From Clostridiales bacterium (GTDB taxonomy: Bacteria > Bacillota > Clostridia > Lachnospirales > Lachnospiraceae): 7,626 nt of DNA. The notes under the pieces are model-generated. The model saw only the letters and a list, made by a program, of their open reading frames with translations. It did not search any database and was not told where the DNA came from. Within the stretch, counting starts at the first letter, position 1. Each line of letters begins with the position of its first letter. The position numbers and the translations under genes were made by a program. Shown piece after piece: positions 1-4,470 of the stretch. The stretch lies in contig JAJPYU010000157.1 of assembly GCA_021204765.1 (NCBI GenBank), forward strand, positions 1 through 7,626, in the 5' to 3' direction.

Positions 1-61
1 ATTCGCTCGTGCAAGCACGGCTCAGCATGTCCACAGTCCGGGACTTTTATAGTAATATTGT

Positions 62-1087
62 TTACTGAATCTCGACTACCCAGCCCTCAGGCGCTTCGAT
101 CCTGCCGTCCTGAATGTCCACCAGAGTGCTGCGCAGCTTCGCCAGCACCGGCCCCATCTCATCCATGCCGCTGGGCACGCAGATATCAGTGCCATGGTCA
201 TAAATCTTCCCCACAGGGGAAATGACGGCTGCGGTGCCGCAGAGACCTATCTCAGCGAACTCCGGCACCTCGTCCTTTAAGACCACCCTCTGTTCCACTT
301 CCATTCCCAGATAATGCTCAGCCACGTACAGCAGTGAGCGTCGGGTGATGGAGGGAAGAATGCTGTCGGACAGAGGTGTCACCAGCTTGCCCTCCTTCGT
401 AACGAAAAGGAAATTGGCACCGCCGGTCTCCTCTACCTTTGTCCTGCTACCGGGATCAAGATACATATTTTCATCAAAGCCCAGCTTGTGAGCCTCTACT
501 ATGGGATAAAGACTCATGGCATAGTTAAGACCAGCCTTGATATTCCCGGTGCCGTGAGGCGCTGCCCGGTCAAAATCGGAGATGCGGATGTAGAGAGGCT
601 TAATGCCCTGCTTGAAGTAGGGTCCCACCGGAGTGGTAAATATCCTGAACATGTAATCCCTGGCCGGGGCCACGCCGATGACAGAGCTGATACCGAACTC
701 GTAGGGGCGGATATATAGGGTAGCTCCGGTGCCGTAGGGCGGGACATAAGCCGCATTGGCTTTCACTACTGTCTTTACAGCCTCCACGAACTTATCCTCG
801 GGGTAAACCGGCATTTCCAGCCTCTTCGCTGAGGAGGTGAGACGGGCAGCGTTCAGATCCGGCCTGAATACGACGATCCTGCCATCCACAGTCTCATAAG
901 CTTTGAGCCCCTCGAATACAGTCTGCGCATACTGGAGGACGCCGGCGCACTCATTCATGGTGATATTCGCGTCATCCACGAGAGTTCCCTCATCCCAGGC
1001 ACCGTCCGTGTACATGGAGACAAAGCGCTTGTCAGTCTCGTGGTAGGAAAAATCCAGATTTGCCCAGTCAATGTTTTTCTTTTCCAT
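62..1087 (-). CDS. ilvE: Branched-chain amino acid aminotransferase (group II, PLP fold type IV)
   Basis: Transfers the amino group between glutamate and the keto acids of leucine, isoleucine and valine; a cytosolic PLP enzyme. The 341-residue product has the expected PLP lysine at about residue 184 in GTGNIKAGLNYA. The E-x-G-x-x-N block follows at about 220-225 (ETGGAN), and a C-terminal CGTAAVISPVG block at about 283-293 binds cofactor phosphate and substrate in this family. Length and motifs fit the long, eukaryote-like group II rather than the roughly 310-residue E. coli type. Two ATGs are possible, at 1093 and 1087. I chose 1087 because the AGAAGG site at 1095-1100 is 7 nt from it but only 1 nt from the other. 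It lies 84 nt after folA with no convincing promoter or terminator between, so cotranscription is possible though the two functions are unrelated. No clear terminator is visible in the 61 nt after its stop. Confidence 0.95.
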   Translation of the reverse strand: MEKKNIDWANLDFSYHETDKRFVSMYTDGAWDEGTLVDDANITMNECAGVLQYAQTVFEGLKAYETVDGRIVVFRPDLNAARLTSSAKRLEMPVYPEDKFVEAVKTVVKANAAYVPPYGTGATLYIRPYEFGISSVIGVAPARDYMFRIFTTPVGPYFKQGIKPLYIRISDFDRAAPHGTGNIKAGLNYAMSLYPIVEAHKLGFDENMYLDPGSRTKVEETGGANFLFVTKEGKLVTPLSDSILPSITRRSLLYVAEHYLGMEVEQRVVLKDEVPEFAEIGLCGTAAVISPVGKIYDHGTDICVPSGMDEMGPVLAKLRSTLVDIQDGRIEAPEGWVVEIQ

Positions 1088-1094
1088 GATCATG

Positions 1095-1100
1095 CCTTCT
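1095..1100 (-). promoter_or_regulatory. Ribosome binding site deciding the ilvE start
   Basis: Minus-strand AGAAGG lies 7 nt before the ATG at 1087 and only 1 nt before the in-frame ATG at 1093, so the downstream ATG (MEKKNIDW...) is preferred. The match to the consensus is moderate. Confidence 0.6.
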
Positions 1101-1171
1101 TTCTTTTATTAATATCCTGATAAAAGGTGATAATCTTTGTTGGGCTGCCGGCGGTGCTGGCCGCCTGGTGC

Positions 1172-1663
1172 TCAGTGCTTCCTCTCGTACCTGAGGAAGA
1201 AGTACTCCAAATCGAAGCAGGTGTGCTCCTCGCTGTCCGCAGTAATCTCCCACTCCGGCATCTCGTCCAAATTCGGGAACCAGGCATCGGCCTCGAAGCT
1301 GTAATTTATCTTCGTGATGTGGGCCACGTCGCACTCGCCGATGAGCTGGCGATAAACACTCTCGCCGCCGATGACGTAGATGTCCTCAGAAGGGTACCCG
1401 GCCAGCTCTGCATGAAGCTCGTCCATGTCGTGGACGATGATGGCACCCTTGACTGTGTAAGCCGGGTCGCCGGTGAGGACTATATTCGTCCGCTTCGGGA
1501 GCGGGCGCCCACCGGGGAAACTCTCCAGGGTCTTTCGCCCCATGACGACCACCTTACCTGTGGTGGTCTCCCGGAAGAACTTCATGTCCTCAGGGATACT
1601 GACCAGGAGCTTATTTTTAAGCCCTATAGCCCAATTTAGATCTACAGCTGCTATAGCATTCAT
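1172..1663 (-). CDS. folA: Dihydrofolate reductase
   Basis: Reduces dihydrofolate to tetrahydrofolate with NADPH, closing the cycle opened by thymidylate synthase; target of trimethoprim in bacteria. The 163-residue length is typical. Visible landmarks are the N-terminal strand with Met20-loop region (NWAIGLKNKLL, about 10-20), the active-site acid Asp26 in IPEDMKFFR, the NADPH-binding MGRKTLESF at 41-49, the VIGGESVY glycine motif at 97-104, and Thr117 in HITKINYSFEADAWFP near the substrate. All catalytic positions I can place are intact, so it should be active. A good AAGGAG site at 1670-1675 sits 6 nt before the ATG. It follows thyA in the same direction, the usual functional pairing, but the two are separated by 335 nt filled by a palindromic element. 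I see no convincing promoter just upstream, so it may depend on readthrough from thyA or on a promoter inside that element. Confidence 0.97.
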   Translation of the reverse strand: MNAIAAVDLNWAIGLKNKLLVSIPEDMKFFRETTTGKVVVMGRKTLESFPGGRPLPKRTNIVLTGDPAYTVKGAIIVHDMDELHAELAGYPSEDIYVIGGESVYRQLIGECDVAHITKINYSFEADAWFPNLDEMPEWEITADSEEHTCFDLEYFFLRYERKH

Positions 1664-1788
1664 GTATTACTCCTTAATTTACCAAAACCTACGCCATGGA
1701 AAGGGGCTGACGGCTTTGTCGCAATCCACAGGCGTAATTTTCGCAGACCGACTGAGCATAGTGTGTGCTGCGGGAGCGTCTGTCTGAA

Positions 1789-1801
1789 CCCGCACAGCGG
1801 G
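1789..1801. repeat. Small hairpin CCCGC-ACA-GCGGG inside the palindromic element
   Basis: A perfect 5-bp inverted repeat with a 3-nt loop. No T-run follows it on either strand, so it is not a classical terminator. It is probably a substructure of the larger folded element. Confidence 0.5.
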
Positions 1802-1820
1802 CGAGGCGCTGGACGGTGCT

Positions 1821-1837
1821 GAGTGCCTGTGGCACTC
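1821..1837. repeat. Hairpin GAGTGCC-TGT-GGCACTC inside the palindromic element
   Basis: A perfect 7-bp inverted repeat with a 3-nt loop near the centre of the 298-bp palindrome, lacking a T-run on either side. It likely forms an internal arm of the element. Confidence 0.6.
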
Positions 1838-1840
1838 GTG

Positions 1841-1901
1841 TTAGCACGGACCGGAGCGAAGCGGAGACTCAGTGGACGTCCGTTTAGCGCGGACCGGAAC
1901 G
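1841..1901. repeat. Two 18-nt direct repeats in the palindromic element
   Basis: Copies at 1841-1858 (TTAGCACGGACCGGAGCG) and 1884-1901 (TTAGCGCGGACCGGAACG) agree at 16 of 18 positions and start 43 nt apart. The purine-rich GGACCGGA-type core suggests internal duplication within a repeat family rather than coding sequence. Confidence 0.65.
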
Positions 1902-1998
1902 GAGTGTAGACATAGCGGGAGCAGCACACTATAGGCGGCGGAAGGAGGTCCGAAAATTCGCCGTGTTGCGACGAAGTCTGTCAGCCCCCCTTTCCCTG

Positions 1999-2847
1999 TC
2001 ATACAGCGACGGGTATATCGCTTATCTGCGGCCCGGTCTCGTAATTTATCAGCTTCACGTCGTCCCGGGTGAATTTGTAAAAGTCGGTCACTTCCGGGTT
2101 CAGCCAGAAGGTCGGCGCCGGAAAGGGCTTGCGGCTGATGAGTTCCTCGACCATCGGCACATGGCGGTCATAGATATGTGCGTCCGCAATGACGTGGACG
2201 AACTCTCCCACCTGCATGCCGCAGACCTGGGCCATCATGTGCATCAGCACCGCATACTGGCAAACATTCCAGTTATTGGCCGTCAGGACATCCTGGGAAC
2301 GCTGATTTAATATACCGTTCAGGACCAGCTTCTCCTCTCCGGGCCGCTTTGTCACATTAAAAGTCATACTGTAGGCGCAGGGATAGAGATTCATCTCGTG
2401 GAGATCCTTGTGGACGTAGATATTCGTCATGATACGACGGCTGTAAGGGTTATTTTTAAGGTCGTATATCACCCGGTCCACCTGATCCATCATACCCTCC
2501 TTATACTCATGCTTCACACCCAGCTGGTAACCGTAAGACTTGCCTATGGAGCCGTCCTCGTCCGCCCAGGCATCCCAGATGTGGCTGTGAAGGTCGTGGA
2601 TATTGTTGGACTTCTGCTGCCAGATCCAGAGCAGCTCATCGGTACAGCTCTTGATAGCCGTGCGTCTGAGGGTCAGCGCCGGGAATTCCTTTGACAGGTC
2701 GTAACGGTTCACCACACCGAACTTCTTGATGGTGTAAGCACTGCTGCCGTCCTCCCATTTCGGGCGAACCTTCTCACCCCTGGTGTCCGTACCGTTGTCC
2801 AGTATATCCCGGCACATATCTATAAAAACTCTGTCTGCATAGCTCAT
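1999..2847 (-). CDS. thyA: Thymidylate synthase (ThyA), B. subtilis ThyA/phage-like subtype
   Basis: Methylates dUMP to dTMP using 5,10-methylene-tetrahydrofolate, producing dihydrofolate for the neighbouring folA product. The 282-residue product shows the nucleophile Cys157 in NLYPCAYSMTFNV, the dUMP-phosphate QRS-x-D motif at 182-186, the pyrimidine-binding Asn194 in NNWNVCQY, and His224/Tyr226 in ADAHIYDRH. The C-terminal NPEVTDFYKFTRDDVKLINY block ends in PVAV, matching family members that close over the folate with the C-terminus. As in B. subtilis ThyA, the residue after the catalytic cysteine is not the histidine seen in E. coli (Ala here). The start at 2847 is set by GGAGG at 2855-2859, 7 nt upstream. 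An in-frame ATG at 3006 would read through the promoter and leader hairpin and is rejected. Expression is likely from the promoter at 2956-2984. Confidence 0.96.
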   Translation of the reverse strand: MSYADRVFIDMCRDILDNGTDTRGEKVRPKWEDGSSAYTIKKFGVVNRYDLSKEFPALTLRRTAIKSCTDELLWIWQQKSNNIHDLHSHIWDAWADEDGSIGKSYGYQLGVKHEYKEGMMDQVDRVIYDLKNNPYSRRIMTNIYVHKDLHEMNLYPCAYSMTFNVTKRPGEEKLVLNGILNQRSQDVLTANNWNVCQYAVLMHMMAQVCGMQVGEFVHVIADAHIYDRHVPMVEELISRKPFPAPTFWLNPEVTDFYKFTRDDVKLINYETGPQISDIPVAV

Positions 2848-2854
2848 GCGAATT

Positions 2855-2859
2855 CCTCC
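2855..2859 (-). promoter_or_regulatory. Ribosome binding site fixing the thyA start at 2847
   Basis: Minus-strand GGAGG with a 7-nt spacer to the ATG. It rules against the longer reading frame starting at 3006, whose extra 53 residues do not resemble the family and overlap the promoter. Confidence 0.9.
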
Positions 2860-2884
2860 GAAAGCAGATTCATGACCAGACGTA

Positions 2885-2941
2885 CCACTAATAGTTTCAC
2901 CCACTGCCATGCAAGCATGTCGATGGGTGAAACTATTGTGG
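2885..2941 (-). promoter_or_regulatory. Long hairpin in the thyA 5' leader
   Basis: A perfect 14-bp inverted repeat (AATAGTTTCACCCA at 2937-2924 against 2903-2890, minus strand) is extended by a further 4 bp, CCAC/GTGG (2941-2938 and 2888-2885), across a single bulged base at 2889. The 20-nt loop holds a nested palindrome CATGC-TT-GCATG at 2919-2908. With the predicted transcription start near 2949, this would be the first structure in the mRNA, about 8 nt from its 5' end and about 25 nt before the ribosome binding site. There is no T-run after it, so it is not an intrinsic terminator. It may stabilise the mRNA, bind a regulator, or be a small palindromic repeat. It resembles no riboswitch I know. 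Confidence 0.75.
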
Positions 2942-2955
2942 CGCTTATATCCCAT

Positions 2956-2984
2956 ATTATAGGAAAAAAAGTCCGCTGTGTAAA
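2956..2984 (-). promoter_or_regulatory. Sigma-A promoter for thyA
   Basis: On the minus strand, the -35 TTTACA (2984-2979) is followed by a 17-nt spacer and a perfect -10 TATAAT (2961-2956). The spacer contains a run of seven T. Transcription should start near 2949, giving a leader of about 100 nt that begins with the long hairpin. It is divergent from the promoter of the small membrane protein gene, with about 100 nt between the two -35 elements in which I recognise nothing further. Confidence 0.85.
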
Positions 2985-3083
2985 GATTTTTTTCAGGGCT
3001 GCCCATTCCCGTTTCGCGATAACGTTACTTTTCACACGGTAGCCTCTTATGAAGCAGGCAGCTCACATCATCGAAATGTGCCG

Positions 3084-3112
3084 TTGACGGAAAAACCTGA
3101 TTGTGATATACT
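3084..3112 (+). promoter_or_regulatory. Sigma-A promoter (extended -10) for the small membrane protein gene
   Basis: The -35 TTGACG (3084-3089), a 17-nt spacer and the -10 TATACT (3107-3112) preceded by TGA form an extended -10 promoter. The expected start near 3119 leaves a leader of about 90 nt before the ATG at 3208. Its quality suggests that the short downstream frame is a real, well-expressed gene. Confidence 0.8.
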
Positions 3113-3132
3113 CATTTGCGGTTGAAATTTCA

Positions 3133-3184
3133 TTACATTTCGTTCCTGCAGTAGCCATCCTGCCAGTATGCATATGAAATGTAA
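3133..3184 (+). promoter_or_regulatory. Possible stem in the leader of the small membrane protein gene
   Basis: TTACATTTC at 3133-3141 is the exact complement of GAAATGTAA at 3176-3184. The 9-bp, AT-rich stem encloses a 34-nt loop and ends 7 nt before the GGGAGG ribosome binding site at 3192-3197. It could modulate translation, but the large loop and low GC make stability uncertain. Confidence 0.4.
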
Positions 3185-3207
3185 AGGATTCGGGAGGAAC
3201 CGTATAA

Positions 3208-3438
3208 ATGAGCCAGGCAAAAGTTGATGCACATAAAGAAAGCAAGAAGCACGTAAAAGAGGAGATGGCGAAGAAAAAGCGCCGCCATATCCTCGTCATC
3301 GTCATATTGATCATCGTGGCGGCCGTCATCGTGGGCTGGGTCTCCTACTCCGGATACAAGACTTATCAGGAGAATAAAGGTATCGAGCACATCGAAGTAA
3401 ACACCAACGCCATTAGCGACTACACCACCGGGCTGTAA
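3208..3438 (+). CDS. Small single-pass membrane protein, function unknown
   Basis: A 76-residue protein I do not recognise as a named family. Residues 1-26 are strongly basic (ten Lys/Arg, including KKKRR at 22-26) with no cleavage-site signature. Residues 27-45 (HILVIVILIIVAAVIVGWV) form one transmembrane helix, and a polar 30-residue tail follows. By the positive-inside rule the N-terminus should be cytoplasmic and the tail outside. Coding status is well supported: an extended -10 promoter upstream, GGGAGG at 3192-3197 10 nt before the ATG, and an intrinsic terminator 22 nt after the stop. It is therefore a one-gene transcription unit, transcribed opposite to all neighbours, so context gives no hint of function. 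It could be an uncleaved anchor or a small membrane regulator; neither can be shown from the sequence. Confidence 0.8.
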   Translation: MSQAKVDAHKESKKHVKEEMAKKKRRHILVIVILIIVAAVIVGWVSYSGYKTYQENKGIEHIEVNTNAISDYTTGL

Positions 3439-3460
3439 GCCGCAGATTTCATCAGATTAC

Positions 3461-3490
3461 AAAATCCTGCCCTTATCGGGCAGGATTTTT
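3461..3490 (+). terminator. Intrinsic terminator, probably bidirectional
   Basis: AAAATCCTGCCC (3461-3472) pairs with GGGCAGGATTTT (3478-3489) to give a 12-bp stem with a 5-nt loop, followed on the plus strand by a T-rich tract. It ends the small membrane protein transcript. Read on the minus strand, the stem closes with TTTT, so it may also stop the converging parC-folC-phosphatase operon, whose last stop codon is about 75 nt away. Confidence 0.9.
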
Positions 3491-3563
3491 ATATTTACTG
3501 AGAAGCCATCAAAAAGTGTGACAGCCCCAGTTCCGGCAATACCAACTGTATATAAAATTTTGT

Positions 3564-4235
3564 TTAATGTGTATACCCGATAAGATCTTCCGCAAGCTCT
3601 TTCAGGCTGTCATAGATTTTCACCACGCCGCGGGCAAGGAGATCCTCCCTGGTGCCGAAGCCGTAGGAGACGCCGATGCAGTCTATGCCGGCCTGGCGGG
3701 CACCGTCGGCGTCATACTTCGTGTCTCCGATGAGGACGGCATCCTCCTTTTTAAAGGAGGGGTCGGCCTCCGAGAGGATGTGAAAAGTCTCATTTAAGAC
3801 CTCGATCTTCGAATCTATCTTTCCGTCCCTGCTTGAACCCACTACGAAATCCAGTATGCCGGTGAGGCCGAATTTGTCTATGATATTTTTGCAGCGGTCC
3901 TCCAGCTTTGAGGATGCCAGGGCCTGGGTGTATCCCGCCGCCTTAAAGGCCAGCAGGGTCTCTTTTACATCCGGGAAGGGCTCGCACTCATAGACGCCGA
4001 TCGTATCGTAACGCTCGCGGAAGAAACTAACGGCCTCCTCGACATCTTTCTCGGGAATACCCGCATATTTGGGGAAAGAATACCTGAGCGGCGGCCCGAT
4101 AAAACAGCTGTAATCCGTACCCCGCAGGTCTATTCCATAATGATCCAGGGCATGCTGGACGCAGTTTGAGACGCCTTCATAAGTGTTTATTAGTGTGCCG
4201 TCCAGATCCCAGAAAATATACTTATAATTTTTCAT
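3564..4235 (-). CDS. HAD-superfamily phosphatase (subfamily IA, phosphoglycolate phosphatase-like)
   Basis: A cytosolic Mg-dependent phosphohydrolase of 223 residues. HAD motif I is WDLDGTLINT with nucleophile Asp10 and acid Asp12; motif II is Ser108-Ser109 in ASSK; motif III is a lysine in DGKIDSK (about 137-143); motif IV is GDTKYD at 170-175 with Asp171 and Asp175. The region between about 18 and 85, including FIGPPLRYSF, is a helical C1 cap, which places it in subfamily IA with Gph/PpaX-like enzymes. The true substrate (phosphoglycolate, nucleotide, sugar phosphate or pyrophosphate) cannot be read from sequence. It is last in the operon, starting 5 nt after the stop of the zinc-finger gene. 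I see no Shine-Dalgarno sequence before its ATG, so translation is probably coupled to the upstream gene. The start is supported by the usual short distance to motif I. Confidence 0.9.
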   Translation of the reverse strand: MKNYKYIFWDLDGTLINTYEGVSNCVQHALDHYGIDLRGTDYSCFIGPPLRYSFPKYAGIPEKDVEEAVSFFRERYDTIGVYECEPFPDVKETLLAFKAAGYTQALASSKLEDRCKNIIDKFGLTGILDFVVGSSRDGKIDSKIEVLNETFHILSEADPSFKKEDAVLIGDTKYDADGARQAGIDCIGVSYGFGTREDLLARGVVKIYDSLKELAEDLIGYTH

Positions 4236-4240
4236 AATTA

Positions 4241-4468
4241 TTATGCAACCATGGAATACTCAACCACGGAAATCTCCTGCATAAGTTTTTTAGCGGACTC
4301 CAAAATCTTTTCAAGCTTCGCAACTACATCTCCTGTATAAATTACTTCATTGCACTCCTTGCATTTATAAGAGGGCACATGCCTAACAATCACAATACCA
4401 TTTTCTAATTCGGTAACATCTGTAGTAAAACTTTTTTCTACCCCGGATCTGCATTTAATACAAATCAT
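4241..4468 (-). CDS. YgiT-type zinc-finger protein (MqsA-like antitoxin N-domain), orphan
   Basis: A 75-residue protein with two CxxC pairs, Cys3/Cys6 and Cys36/Cys39, that should bind one zinc ion, a central strand-rich segment (ENGIVIVRHVPSYKCKECNE) and a helical C-terminus. This is the layout of the short YgiT/MqsA-type zinc-finger family. Full-length MqsA antitoxins carry an extra C-terminal HTH domain for DNA binding, absent here. Family members often sit beside an MqsR-like or DUF4258 toxin. None is present: it lies 2 nt after folC and 5 nt before the phosphatase. Its AAGGAG site at 4477-4482 is inside the end of folC, 8 nt before the ATG. The gene is clearly richer in A+T than its neighbours, compatible with later acquisition. 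Role unknown; the antitoxin label rests on fold only. Confidence 0.8.
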   Translation of the reverse strand: MICIKCRSGVEKSFTTDVTELENGIVIVRHVPSYKCKECNEVIYTGDVVAKLEKILESAKKLMQEISVVEYSMVA

Positions 4469-4470
4469 CT

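Larger units (their letters stand above)
1698..1995. repeat. 298-bp imperfect palindromic element between thyA and folA (MITE- or repeat-like)
   Basis: This fills the gap of more than 300 bases between thyA and folA, and I see no plausible gene in it. Its two ends are reverse complements with small bulges. GGAAAGGGG-CTGAC at 1698-1711 matches the complement of 1979-1995. TTGTCGCAA at 1716-1724 corresponds to CGTCGCAA in the complement of the right arm (1967-1974). GGCG(T)AATTTTCG at 1731-1743 matches the complement of 1951-1962. ATAGTGTG(TG)CTGC at 1758-1771 matches the complement of 1921-1932. The interior holds further hairpins (1789-1801 and 1821-1837) and a direct repeat (1841-1901). The right end lies 3 nt past the thyA stop. 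It could be a MITE without a transposase, an intergenic repeat family, or a structured RNA in the thyA-folA transcript. Target-site duplication is not obvious. Sequence alone does not decide between these. Confidence 0.7.

Noticed and set aside
1111..1171. Possible terminator or promoter between folA and ilvE
   Set aside because: A GGCGG/CCGCC stem exists but no T-run follows it, and the AT-rich stretch lacks a -35/-10 pair with proper spacing.
1127..1639. 170-codon plus-strand frame opposite folA, and similar long antisense frames under thyA, folC and parC
   Set aside because: These are shadows of strongly conserved genes on the other strand, with no ribosome binding sites or recognisable domains.
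1660..1929. 89-codon minus-strand frame inside the thyA-folA gap
   Set aside because: It runs through the palindromic element, is rich in Arg/Pro/Ser typical of noncoding GC-rich DNA, overlaps the folA start, and has no family resemblance.
2844..2873. Nine-codon upstream frame MNLLSEEFA whose TGA overlaps the thyA ATG
   Set aside because: The ATGA overlap is suggestive of coupling, but there is no Shine-Dalgarno sequence before its ATG, and its codons simply contain the thyA ribosome binding site.
2848..3006. N-terminal extension of thyA from the ATG at 3006
   Set aside because: It would translate the promoter and leader hairpin, has no ribosome binding site, and adds 53 residues unlike the family, while 2847 has a perfect GGAGG.
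3063..3390. Minus-strand frames of 85-88 codons opposite the small membrane protein gene
   Set aside because: They lack ribosome binding sites, overlap the plus-strand promoter and coding region, and the plus-strand frame has complete expression signals.
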